Below the pieces are notes generated by a model, which saw nothing but the letters and a program-made list of their open reading frames with translations, did no database searches and had not been told where the DNA came from. A DNA stretch of 64,000 nt from NCBI GenBank assembly GCA_033782935.1, contig JAWQEG010000410.1:186001-250000 (forward strand), in the 5' to 3' direction. Both the position numbers and the translations under genes were made by a program. The stretch is from Petrolisthes cinctipes (Eukaryota; Arthropoda; Malacostraca; Decapoda; Porcellanidae). Below are positions 36,381 through 49,214 of the stretch, one piece after another; within the stretch, counting starts at the first letter, position 1; every line of letters starts with the position of its first letter.

Positions 36381-37260
36381 ATACTAAAAATCGATATTTT
36401 AGGTGCCCAAAGTCGATATGTGCATGCATCTTCTGTACCCGTTTATATCTCAAATTAAGGCTCAAAACACCCGAAAATTTAATATTTTTGGGTCCCAGTA
36501 TCGATCTGTACGTGCATACTCCGTGTTAGAGTGTTTTTAAAATACAGGCCCAAAACATGCTGAAAATCGATATTTTATGTGCCCAAATTCAATATGTGTA
36601 TGCATCTTCAGTACCTGTGTATATCCCTAATTCAGGTTCAAAACACCAGAAAATTCGATATTTTGGGGTCCCAGAAGCGATCTGTACATGCCTACTCCTT
36701 GCTAGAATGTTTTCAAGATACAGAACCCAAAACATGCTCAAAATCGATATTTTAAGTGCAAAAAGTCGATATGTGCATGCATCTTCTGTACCCGTTTATA
36801 TCTCAAATTCAGGCTCAAAACTCCGAAAATTCGATATTTTTGGGTCCCTTAAGCGATCTGTACATGCCTACTCAGTGATAGAATGTTTTTAAAATACAGG
36901 CTTAAAACATGCTCAAAAATGATATTTTAGTTGTGAAAAGTCGATATGTGCATGCATCTTCTGTACCCGTTTATATATCAAATTCCTGCTCAAAACACCC
37001 AAAAATTCGATATTTTTGGGTCCCAGAAGCGATCTGTACATGCCTACTCCGTGTTAATGTATTTTAAAAATACAGGCCCAAAACATGCTGAAAATCGATA
37101 TTTTAGGTGCCCAAAGTCGATATGTGCATGCATCTTCTGTACTTGTTTATATCCCAAATTCAGGTTCAAAACACTCGAAAATTCGATATTTTTGGGTCCC
37201 AAAAGCGATCTGTACATGTCTCCTCCGTGTTAGAGTATTTTTAAAATACAGGCCCAAATC
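36381..37260 (+). repeat. 5-monomer block, 880 bp
   Basis: Repeated immediately downstream at an offset of exactly 880 bp. Shared landmarks are CAGTATCGATCTGTACGTGC, GCCCAAATTCAATATG (GTCCAAATTC in the second copy) and CAGAACCCAAAACATGC. Confidence 0.82.
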
Positions 37261-37788
37261 ATACTAAAAATCGATATTTTAGGTGCCCAAAGTCGATATG
37301 TGCATGCATCTTCTGTACCCGTTTATATCTCAAATTAAGGCTCAAAACACCCGAAAATTCAATATTTTTGGGTCCCAGTATCGATCTGTACGTGCATACT
37401 CTGTGTTAGAGTGTTTTTAAAATACAGGCCCAAAACATGCTGAAAATCGATATTTTATGTGTCCAAATTCAATATGTGTATGCATCTTCAGTACCCGTGT
37501 ATATCCCTAATTCAGGTTCAAAACACCAGAAAATTCGATATTTTGGGGTCCCAGAAGCGATCTGTACATGCCTACTCCTTGCTAGAATGTTTTCAAGATA
37601 CAGAACCCAAAACATGCTCAAAATCGATATTTTAAGTGCAAAAAGTCGATATGTGCATGCATCTTCTGTACCCGTTTATATCTCAAATTCAGGCTCAAAA
37701 CTCCGAAAATTAGATATTTTTGGGTCCCTTAAGCAATCTGCACATGCCTACTCACTGCTAGAATGTTTTTAAAATACAGGCCGAAAAC
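37261..37788 (+). repeat. Partial second copy of the 880-bp block (three monomers)
   Basis: In register with 36,381-36,908, then diverges where GCTATAAATCG replaces GCTCAAAAATG. Confidence 0.8.
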
Positions 37789-38316
37789 ATGCTATAAATC
37801 GATATTTTAGGTGTCCAAAGTCGATATGTGCATGCATCTTCTGTACCCGTTTATATCTCAAATTGAGGCTCAAAACACCCAAAAAATCGATATTTTTGTT
37901 TCCCAGAAGCGATCTGTACGTGTCTACTCCGTGTTAGAGTATTTTCAAAATTCAGGCCTAAAATATGCTCAAAATCGATATTTTAGGTGCCCAATGTCGA
38001 TATGTGCATGCATCTTCTGTACCCGTTTATGTCTCAAATTCAGACTCAAAACACCCGAATATTCGATATTTTTGGGTCCCAAAAGCCATCTGTACATGCA
38101 TACTCCGTGTTAGAGTATTTTTAAAATACAGGCCTAAAACATGCTGAAATTCGATATTTTAGCTGCCCAAAGTCAATATGTGTATGTATCTTCTGTACCC
38201 GTTTATATCTAAAATTCAGGCTCAAAACACCCGAAAATTCGATATTTTTGGGTCCCAAAAGCGATCTGTACATGTCTACTCCGTGTTAGAGTATTTTTAA
38301 AATACAGGCACAAATC
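37789..38316 (+). repeat. Three linking monomers
   Basis: Includes the CGAATATTCG-class unit at 37,965 that matches 36,029. The unit at 38,141 carries TTTTAGCTGCCC. This is ordinary satellite with nothing else inside. Confidence 0.75.
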
Positions 38317-39371
38317 ATACTAAAAATCGATATTTTTGGTGCCCAAAGTCGATATGTGCATGCATCTTCTGTACCCGTTTATATCTCAAATTCAGGCTCA
38401 AAACACCCGAAAATTCAATGTTTTTGGGTCCCAGAAGCGATATGTACGTGCATACTCCGTGTTAGAGTGTTTTTAAAATACAGGCCCAAATCATGCTGAA
38501 AATCGATATTTTAGCTGCCCAAAGTCAATATGTGTATGCATCTTCTGTACCCGTGTATATCCCTAATTCTGGTTCAAAACACCAGAAAATTCGATATTTT
38601 TGGGTCCCAGAAGCGATCTGTACATGCCTACTCCTTGCTAGAATGTTTTCAAGATACAGACCCAAAACATGCTCAAAATCGATATTTTAAGTGCAAAAAG
38701 TCGATATGTGCATTCATCTTCTGTACCCGTTTATATCTCAAATTCAGGCTCAAAACTCCGAAAATTCGATATTTTTGGGTCCCTTAAGCGATCTGTACAT
38801 GCCTACTCAGTGATAGAATGTTTTTAAAATACAGGCTTAAAACATGCTCAAAAATGATATTTTAGTTGTGAAAAGTCGATATGTGCATGCATCTTCTGTA
38901 CCCGTTTATATCTCAAATTCCTGCTCAAAACACCCAAAAATTCGATATTTTTGGGTCCCAGAAGCGATCTGTACATGCCTACTCCGTGTTAATGTATTTT
39001 CAAAATACAGGCCCAAAACATGCTGAAAATCGATATTTTAGGTGCCCAAAGTCGATATGTGCATGCATCTTCTGTACTTGTCTATATCCCAAATTCAGGT
39101 TCAAAACACTTGAAAATTCGATATTTTTGGGTCCCAGAAGCAATCTGTACATGCCTACTTCTTGCTAGAATGTTTTCAAGATACAGACCCAAAACATGCT
39201 TAAAATCGATATTTTAGGTGGAAAAAGAAGAAATGTGCATGCATTTTCTGTACCCGTTCATATCTCAAATTCAGGCTCAGAACACCCGAAAATTCGATTT
39301 ATTTGGGTCCCAGAAGCGATCTGTACGTGTCTAGTCAGTGTTAGAGTATTTTAAAAATTCAGGCCCAAAAC
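38317..39371 (+). repeat. 6-monomer block, 1,055 bp
   Basis: 38,493, 38,844 and 39,020 of this block recur at 39,548, 39,899 and 40,075, so the period is 1,055 bp. A TTTTAGTTGTGAAAAGTCG half A (38,862 and 39,917) is diagnostic. Confidence 0.83.
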
Positions 39372-40250
39372 ATGCTCAAAATCGATATTTTTGGTGCCCA
39401 AAGTCGATATGTGCATGCATCTTCTGTACCCGTTTATATCTCAAATTCAGGCTCAAAACACCCGAAAATTCAATGTTTTTGGGTCCCAGAAGCGATATGT
39501 ACGTGCATACTCCTTGTTAGAGTGTTTTTAAAATACAGGCCCAAATCATGCTGAAAATCGATATTTTAGCTGCCCAAAGTCAATATGTGTATGCATCTTC
39601 TGTACCCGTGTATATCCCTAATTCTGGTTCAAAACACCAGAAAATTCGATATTTTTGGGTCCCAGAAGCGATCTGTACATGCCTACTCCTTGCTAGAATG
39701 TTTTCAAGATACAGACCCAAAACATGCTCAAAATCGATATTTTAAGTGCAAAAAGTCGATATGTGCATGCATCTTCTGTACCCGTTTATATCTCAAATTC
39801 AGGCTCAAAACTCCGAAAATTCGATATTTTTGGGTCCCTTAAGCGATCTGTACATGCCTACTCAGTGATAGAATGTTTTTAAAATACAGGCTTAAAACAT
39901 GCTCAAAAATGATATTTTAGTTGTGAAAAGTCGATATGTGCATGCATCTTCTGTACCCGTATATATCTCAAATTCAGGCTCAAAACACCCAAAAATTCGA
40001 TATTTTTGGGTCCCAGAAGCGATCTGTACATGCCTACTCCGTGTTAATGTATTTTCAAAATACAGGCCCAAAACATGCTGAAAATCGATATTTTAGGTGC
40101 CCAAAGTCAATATGTGTATGCATCTTCTGTACCCGTCTAAATCCCAAATTCAGGTTTAAAACACCAGAAAATTCGATATTTTTGGGTCCCAGAAGCGACC
40201 TGTACATGCCTACTCCTTGCTAGAATGTTTTCAAGATACAGACTCAAAAC
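39372..40250 (+). repeat. Second, incomplete copy of the 1,055-bp block
   Basis: In register with 38,317 for about five monomers. It drifts after 40,090, where GTCAATATGTGTATGC replaces GTCGATATGTGCATGC. Confidence 0.8.
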
Positions 40251-42710
40251 ATGCTTTAAATCGATATTTTAGGTTCAAAAAGTCGATATGTGCATGCATC
40301 CTCTGTACCCGGTTATATCCCAAATTCTGGGTCAAAACCCCCGAAAATTCGATATTTTTGGGTCCCAGAAGCGATCTGTACATGCCTACTCAGTGCTAGA
40401 ATATTTTCAAATTATACGCCCAAAACATACTAAAAATCGATATTTTGGGTGCCAAAGTCGATATGTGCATGCATCTTCTGTACCCGTTTATATCTCAAAT
40501 TTAGGCTCAAAACACCCAAAAAATCGATATTTTTGGGTCCCAAAAGCGTTCTGTACATGCCTACTCCTTGCTAGAATGTTTTCAAGATACAGACCCAAAA
40601 CATGCTCAAAATCGATATATTAATTGCAAAAAGTCGATATGTGCATGCATTTTCTGTACCCGTTTATATCTCAAATTCAGGCTCAAAACACCGAAAATTC
40701 GATATTTTTGGGTCCCCGAAGCCATCTGTACATGCCTACTCCGTGTTAGAGTTTTTTTAAAATACAGGCCCATAACATGCTCAAAATCGATATTTTAGGT
40801 GCCCAAAGTCGATATGTGCATGCATCTTCTGTACCCGGTTATATCCCAAATTCTGGCTCAAAACCCCCGAAAATTCGAAATTTTTGGGTCCCAGAAGCGA
40901 TCTGTACATGCCTACTCCTTGCTAGAATATTTTCAAATTATACGCCCAAAACATACTAAAAATCGATATTTTGGGTTCCAAAGTCGATATGTGCATGCAT
41001 CTTCTGTACCCGTTTATATCTCAAATTCAGGCTCAAAACACCCAAAAAAATCGATATTTTTGTGTCCCAGAAGCTATCTGTACATGTCTACACCGTGTTT
41101 GAGAATTTTCAAAATACAGGCCTAAAAGATGCTCAAAATCGATATTATAGGTGCCCAAAGTCGATATGTGCATGCATCTTCTGTACCCGTTTATATCTCA
41201 AATTCAGGCTCAAAACACTCAAAAATTTAATGTTTTTGGGTCCCAGAAGCGATCTGTACGTGCATACTCCGTGTTAGAGTGTTTTTAAAATACAGGCCCA
41301 AAACATGCTGAAAATCGATATTTTATGTGCCCAAAGTCAATATGTGTATGCATCCTCTGTACCCGGATATATATCAAATTCAGGCTCAAAACTACGAAAA
41401 TTCGATATTTTTATGTCCCAGAAGCGATCTGTACATGCATACTCCCTGTTAGAGTGTTTTTAAAATGCAGGCCCAAAACATGCTGAAAATTGATATTTTA
41501 TGTGCCGAAAGTCAATATGTGTATGCATTCTCTGTACCCGGTTATATCTCAAATTCAGGCTCAAAACTCCGAAAATTCGATATTTTTATGTCCCAGAAGC
41601 GATCTGTACATGCATACTCCGTGTTAGAGTGTTTTTAAAATGCAGGCCCAAAACATGCTGAAAATTGATATTTTAGGTGCACAAAGTCAATATGTGCATG
41701 CATCTTCTGTACCCGTTTATGTCTCAAATTCAGACTCAAAACACTCGAATATTCGATATTTTTGGGTCCCAAAAGCCATCTGTACATGCATACTCCGTGT
41801 TAGAGTATTTTTAAAATACAGGCCTAAAACATGCTGAAAATCGATATTTTAGCTGCCCAAAGTCAATATGTGTATGCATTCTCTGTACCCGGTTATATCT
41901 CAAATTCAGGCTCAAAACACCCGAAAATTCAATATTTTTGGGTCCCAGAAACGATCTGTACATGCCTACTCAGTGCTAGAATGTTTTTAAAATAGAGGCT
42001 CAGAACATTCTAAAAATCGATATTTTGGGTGCCCAAAGTCGATATGTGCATGCATCTTCTGTACCCGTTTATATCTCAAATTCAGGCTCAAAACACCCAA
42101 AAATTCGATATTTTTGTGTCGCAGGAGCGATCTGTACGTGTCTATTCCGTGTTAGAGTATTTTAAAAATACAGGCCCTAAATATGCTCAAAATCGATATT
42201 TTGGGTGCCCAAAGTCGATATGTGCATGCATCTTCTGTACCCGTTTATGTCTCAAATTCACACTCAAAACACCCGAATATTCGATATTTTTGGGTCCCAA
42301 AAGCCATCTGTACATGCATACTCCGTGTTAGAGTATTTTTAAAATACAGGCCTAAAACATGCTGAAAATCGATATTTTAGCTGCCCAAAGTCAATATGTG
42401 TATGCATTTTCTGTACCCGTTTATATCACAAATTCAGGCTCAAAACACCCGAAAATTCGATATTTTTGTGTCCCAAAAGCTATCTGTACATGTCTACTCC
42501 GTGTTAGAGTATTTTTAAAATACAGGCCCAAAACATACTAAAAATCGATATTTTAGGTGCCCAAAGTCGATATGTGCATGCATCTTCTGTACCCGTTTAT
42601 ATCTCAAATTCAGGCTCAAAACACCCGAAAATTCAATATTTTTGGGTCCCAAAAGCCATCTGTACGTGCATACTCCGTGTTAGAGTGTTTTTAAAATACA
42701 GGCCCAAAAC
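40251..42710 (+). repeat. Transition and left partial copy of the 2,637-bp HOR
   Basis: From about 41,000 onward the units match those 2,637 bp to the right (41,640/44,277 and 42,029/44,666). The part before 41,000 resembles the 35.5-36 kb and 40.3 kb units. Confidence 0.78.
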
Positions 42711-45347
42711 ATGCTGAAAATCGATATTTTATTTGCCCAAAGTCAATATGTGTATGCATCTTTTGTACCCGTGTATATCCCTAATTCAGGTTCAAAACAC
42801 CCGAAAATTCGATATTTTGGGGTCCCAGAAGCGATCTGTACATGCCTACTCCTTGCTAGAATGTTTTCAAGATACAGACCCAAAACATGCTCAAAATCGA
42901 TATTTTAAGTGCAAAAAGTCGATATGTGCATGCATCATCTGTACCCGTTTATATCCCAAACTCTCGTTCAAAACACCAGAAACTTCGATATTTTGGGGTC
43001 CCAGAAGCGATCTGTACATGCCTACTCAGTGCTAGAATATTTTCAAATTATACGCCCAAAACATACTAAAAATCGATATTTTGGGTGTCAAAGTCGATAT
43101 GTGCATGCATCTTCTGTACACGTTTATATCTCAATTTCAGGCTCAAAACACCCGAAAATTCAATGTTTTTGGGTTCCAGAAGCGATATGTACGTGCATAC
43201 TCCGTGTTAGAGTGTTTTTAAAATACAGGCCCAAAACATGCTGAAAATCGATATTTTATGTGCCCAAAGTCAATATGTGTATGCATCCTCTGTACCCGGT
43301 TATATCTCAAATTCAGGCTCAAAACTCCGAAAATTCGATATTTTTGGGTCCCAGAAGCGATCTGTACATGCATACTCCGTGTTAGAGTGTTTTTAAAATG
43401 CAGGCCCAAAACATGCTGAAAATTGATATTTTAGGTGCACAAAGTCAATATGTGTATGCATTCTCTGTACCCGGTTATATCTCAAATTCAGGCTCAAAAC
43501 ATCCGAAAATTCAATATTTTTTGGTCCCAGAAACGATCTGTACATGCCTACTCAGTGCTAGAATGTTTTCAAAATAGAGGCTCAGAACATGCTAAAAATC
43601 GATATTTTGGGTGCCCAAAGTCGATATGTGCATGCATCTTCTGTACCCGTTTATATCTCAAATTCAGGCTCAAAACACCCAAAAAAATCGATATTTTTGT
43701 GTCCCAGAAGCTATCTGTACATGTCTACACCGTGTTTGAGAATTTTCAAAATACAGGCCCAAAAGATGCTCAAAATCGATATTATAGGTGCCCAAAGTCG
43801 ATATGTGCATGCATCTTCTGTACCCGTTTATATCTCAAATTCAGGCTCAAAACACTCAAAAATTTAATGTTTTTGGGTCCCAGAAGCGATCTGTACGTGC
43901 ATACTCCGTGTTAGAGTGTTTTTAAAATACAGGCCCAAAACATGCTGAAAATCGATATTTTATGTGCCCAAAGTCAATATGTGTATGCATCCTCTGTACC
44001 CGGATATATATCAAATTCAGGCTCAAAACTACGAAAATTCGATATTTTTATGTCCCAGAAGCGATCTGTACATGCATACTCCGTGTTAGAGTGTTTTTAA
44101 AATGCAGGCCCAAAACATGCTGAAAATTGATATTTTATGTGCCGAAAGTCAATATGTGTATGCATTCTCTGTACCCGGTTATATCTCAAATTCAGGCTCA
44201 AAACTCCGAAAATTCGATATTTTTATGTCCCAGAAGCGATCTGTACATGCATACTCCGTGTTAGAGTGTTTTTAAAATGCAGGCCCAAAACATGCTGAAA
44301 ATTGATATTTTAGGTGCACAAAGTCAATATGTGCATGCATCTTCTGTACCCGTTTATGTCTCAAATTCAGACTCAAAACACCCGAATATTCGATATTTTT
44401 GGGTCCCAAAAGCCATCTGTACATGCATACTCCGTGTTAGAGTATTTTTAAAATACAGGCCTAAAACATGCTGAAAATCGATATTTTAGCTGCCCAAAGT
44501 CAATATGTGTATGCATTCTCTGTACCCGGTTATATCTCAAATTCAGGCTCAAAACACCCGAAAATTCAATATTTTTGGGTCCCAGAAACGATCTGTACAT
44601 GCCTTCTCATTGCTAGAATGTTTTTAAAATAGAGGCTCAGAACATTCTAAAAATCGATATTTTGGGTGCCCAAAGTCGATATGTGCATGCATCTTCTGTA
44701 CCCGTTTATATCTCAAATTCAGGCTCAAAACACCCAAAAATTCGATATTTTTGTGTCGCAGGAGCGATCTGTACGTGTCTATTCCGTGTTAGAGTATTTT
44801 AAAAATACAGGCCCAAAATATGCTCAAAATCGATATTTTGGGTGCCCAAAGTCGATATGTGCATGCATCTTCTGTACCCGTTTATGTCTCAAATTCACAC
44901 TCAAAACACCCGAATATTCGATATTTTTGGGTCCCAAAAGCCATCTGTACATGCATACTCCGTGTTAGAGTATTTTTAAAATACAGGCCTAAAACATGCT
45001 GAAAATCGATATTTTAGCTGCCCAAAGTCAATATGTGTATGCATTTTCTGTACCCGTTTATATCTCAAATTCAGGCTCAAAACACCCGAAAATTCGATAT
45101 TTTTGGGTCCCAAAAGCTATCTGTACATGTCTACTCCGTGTTAGAGTATTTTTAAAATACAGGCCCAAAACATACTAAAAATCGATATTTTAGGTGCCCA
45201 AAGTCGATATGTGCATGCATCTTCTGTACCCGTTTATATCTCAAATTCAGGCTCAAAACACCCGAAAATTCAATATATTTGGGTCCCAAAAGCCATCTGT
45301 ACGTGCATACTCCGTGTTAGAGTGTTTTTAAAATACAGGCCCAAAAC
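42711..45347 (+). repeat. 15-monomer HOR copy E1, 2,637 bp
   Basis: Starts at the TTTTATTTGCCC monomer. Contains CATCATCTGTACCC with CCCAAACTCTCG, two CCGGTTATATC monomers with TTTTTATGTCCC, the CGAATATTCG class, and TGTGTCGCAGGAGCG. Two further full copies occur at 46,578 and 49,215. Confidence 0.87.
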
Positions 45348-46577
45348 ATGCTGAAAATCGATATTTTATTTGCCCAAAGTCAATATGGGTATGCATCTTT
45401 TGTACCCGTGTATATCCCTAATTCAGGTTCAAAACACCCGAAAATTCGATATTTTGGGGTCCCAGAAGCGATCTGTACATGCCTACTCCTTGCTAGAATG
45501 TTTTCAAGATACAGACCCAAAACATGCTCAAAATCGATATTTTAAGTGCAAAAAGTCGATATGTGAATGCATCTTCTGTACCCGTTTATATCTCAAATTC
45601 ATGCTCAAAACTCCGAAAATTCGATATTTTTGGGTCCCTTAAGCAATCTGCACATGCCTACTCAGTGCTAGAATGTTTTTAAAATACAGGCCCAAAACAT
45701 GCTATAAATCGATATTTTAGGTGTCTAAAGTCGATATGTGCATGCATCATCTGTACCCGTTTATATCCCAAACTCTCGTTCAAAACACCAGAAACTTCGA
45801 TATTTTGGGGTCCCAGAAGCGATCTGTACATGCCTACTCAGTGCTAGAATATTTTCAAATTATACGCCCAAAACATACTAAAAATCGATATTTTGGGTGT
45901 CAAAGTCGATATGTGCATGCATCTTCTGTACCCGTTTATATCTCAATTTCAGGCTCAAAACACCCGAAAATTCAATGTTTTTGGGTTCCAGAAGCGATAT
46001 GTACGTGCATACTCCGTGTTAGAGTGTTTTTAAAATACAGGCCCAAAACATGCTGAAAATTGATATTTTAGGTGCACAAAGTCAATATGTGCATGCATCT
46101 TCTGTACCCGTTTATGTCTCAAATTCAGACTCAAAACACTCGAATATTCGATATTTTTGGGTCCCAAAAGCCATCTGTACATGCATACTCCGTGTTAGAG
46201 TATTTTTAAAATACAGGCCTAAAACATGCTGAAAATCGATATTTTAGCTGCCCAAAGTCAATATGTGTATGCATTCTCTGTACCCGTTTATATCACAAAT
46301 TCAGGCTCAAAACACCCGAAAATTCGATATTTTTGGGTCCCAAAAGCTATCTGTACATGTCTACTCCGTGTTAGAGTATTTTTAAAATACAGGCCCAAAA
46401 CATACTAAAAATCGATATTTTAGGTGCCCAAAGTCGATATGTGCATGCATCTTCTGTACCCGTTTATATCTCAAATTCAGGCTCAAAACACCCGAAAATT
46501 CAATATTTTTGGTTCCCAAAAGCCATCTGTACGTGCATACTCCGTGTTAGAGTGTTTTTAAAATACAGGCCCAAAAC
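45348..46577 (+). repeat. Short HOR copy E2 (7 monomers, 1,230 bp)
   Basis: Begins like E1 but jumps to CGAATATTCG-class units after four monomers, so about eight monomers are missing. The first ~700 bp match 51,852 onward (shared GTCAATATGGGTATGC). The monomer at 46,050 shares CACTCGAATATTCG with 41,655 rather than the CACCCGAATATTCG of the other copies. Confidence 0.83.
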
Positions 46578-49214
46578 ATGCTGAAAATCGATATTTTATT
46601 TGCCCAAAGTCAATATGTGTATGCATCTTTTGTACCCGTGTATATCCCTAATTCAGGTTCAAAACACCCGAAAATTCGATATTTTGGGGTCCCAGAAGCG
46701 ATCTGTACATGCCTACTCCTTGCTAGAATGTTTTCAAGATACAGACCCAAAACATGCTCAAAATCGATATTTTAAGTGCAAAAAGTCGATATGTGCATGC
46801 ATCATCTGTACCCGTTTATATCCCAAACTCTCGTTCAAAACACCAGAAACTTCGATATTTTGGGGTCCCAGAAGCGATCTGTACATGCCTACTCAGTGCT
46901 AGAATATTTTCAAATTATACGCCCAAAACATACTAAAAATCGATATTTTGGGTGTCAAAGTCGATATGTGCATGCATCTTCTGTACCCGTTTATATCTCA
47001 ATTTCAGGCTCAAAACACCCGAAAATTCAATGTTTTTGGGTTCCAGAAGCGATATGTACGTGCATACTCCGTGTTAGAGTGTTTTTAAAATACAGGCCCA
47101 AAACATGCTGAAAATCGATATTTTATGTGCCCAAAGTCAATATGTGTATGCATCCTCTGTACCCGGTTATATCTCAAATTCAGGCTCAAAACTCCGAAAA
47201 TTCGATATTTTTGGGTCCCAGAAGCGATCTGTACATGCATACTCCGTGTTAGAGTGTTTTTAAAATGCAGGCCCAAAACATGCTGAAAATTGATATTTTA
47301 GGTGCACAAAGTCAATATGTGTATGCATTCTCTGTACCCGGTTATATCTCAAATTCAGGCTCAAAACATCCGAAAATTCAATATTTTTTGGTCCCAGAAA
47401 CGATCTGTACATGCCTACTCAGTGCTAGAATGTTTTCAAAATATAGGCTCAGAACATGCTAAAAATCGATATTTTGGGTGCCCAAAGTCGATATGTGCAT
47501 GCATCTTCTGTACCCGTTTATATCTCAAATTCAGGCTCAAAACACCCAAAAAAATCGATATTTTTGTGTCCCAGAAGCTATCTGTACATGTCTACACCGT
47601 GTTTGAGAATTTTCAAAATACAGGCCCAAAAGATGCTCAAAATCGATATTATAGGTGCCCAAAGTCGATATGTGCATGCATCTTCTGTACCCGTTTATAT
47701 CTCAAATTCAGGCTCAAAACACTCAAAAATTTAATGTTTTTGGGTCCCAGAAGCGATCTGTACGTGCATACTCCGTGTTAGAGTGTTTTTAAAATACAGG
47801 CCCAAAACATGCTGAAAATCGATATTTTATGTGCCCAAAGTCAATATGTGTATGCATCCTCTGTACCCGGATATATATCAAATTCAGGCTCAAAACTACG
47901 AAAATTCGATATTTTTATGTCCCAGAAGCGATCTGTACATGCATACTCCGTGTTAGAGTGTTTTTAAAATGCAGGCCCAAAACATGCTGAAAATTGATAT
48001 TTTATGTGCCGAAAGTCAATATGTGTATGCATTCTCTGTACCCGGTTATATCTCAAATTCAGGCTCAAAACTCCGAAAATTCGATATTTTTATGTCCCAG
48101 AAGCGATCTGTACATGCATACTCCGTGTTAGAGTGTTTTTAAAATGCAGGCCCAAAACATGCTGAAAATTGATATTTTAGGTGCACAAAGTCAATATGTG
48201 CATGCATCTTCTGTACCCGTTTATGTCTCAAATTCAGACTCAAAACACCCGAATATTCGATATTTTTGGGTCCCAAAAGCCATCTGTACATGCATACTCC
48301 GTGTTAGAGTATTTTTAAAATACAGGCCTAAAACATGCTGAAAATCGATATTTTAGCTGCCCAAAGTCAATATGTGTATGCATTCTCTGTACCCGGTTAT
48401 ATCTCAAATTCAGGCTCAAAACACCCGAAAATTCAATATTTTTGGGTCCCAGAAACGATCTGTACATGCCTACTCAGTGCTAGAATGTTTTTAAAATAGA
48501 GGCTCAGAACATTCTAAAAATCGATATTTTGGGTGCCCAAAGTCGATATGTGCATGCATCTTCTGTACCCGTTTATATCTCAAATTCAGGCTCAAAACAC
48601 CCAAAAATTCGATATTTTTGTGTCGCAGGAGCGATCTGTACGTGTCTATTCCGTGTTAGAGTATTTTAAAAATACAGGCCCTAAATATGCTCAAAATCGA
48701 TATTTTGGGTGCCCAAAGTCGATATGTGCATGCATCTTCTGTACCCGTTTATGTCTCAAATTCACACTCAAAACACCCGAATATTCGATATTTTTGGGTC
48801 CCAAAAGCCATCTGTACATGCATACTCCGTGTTAGAGTATTTTTAAAATACAGGCCTAAAACATGCTGAAAATCGATATTTTAGCTGCCCAAAGTCAATA
48901 TGTGTATGCATTTTCTGTACCCGTTTATATCTCAAATTCAGGCTCAAAACACCCGAAAATTCGATATTTTTGGGTCCCAAAAGCTATCTGTACATGTCTA
49001 CTCCGTGTTAGAGTATTTTTAAAATACAGGCCCAAAACATACTAAAAATCGATATTTTAGGTGCCCAAAGTCGATATGTGCATGCATCTTCTGTACCCGT
49101 TTATATCTCAAATTCAGGCTCAAAACACCCGAAAATTCAATATTTTTGGGTCCCAAAAGCCATCTGTACGTGCATACTCCGTGTTAGAGTGTTTTTAAAA
49201 TACAGGCCCAAAAC
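46578..49214 (+). repeat. 15-monomer HOR copy E3, 2,637 bp
   Basis: In register with E1 and E4 throughout. It differs at scattered single bases (AATATAGGCTCAG at 47,440, where E1 has AATAGAGGCTCAG). Confidence 0.87.
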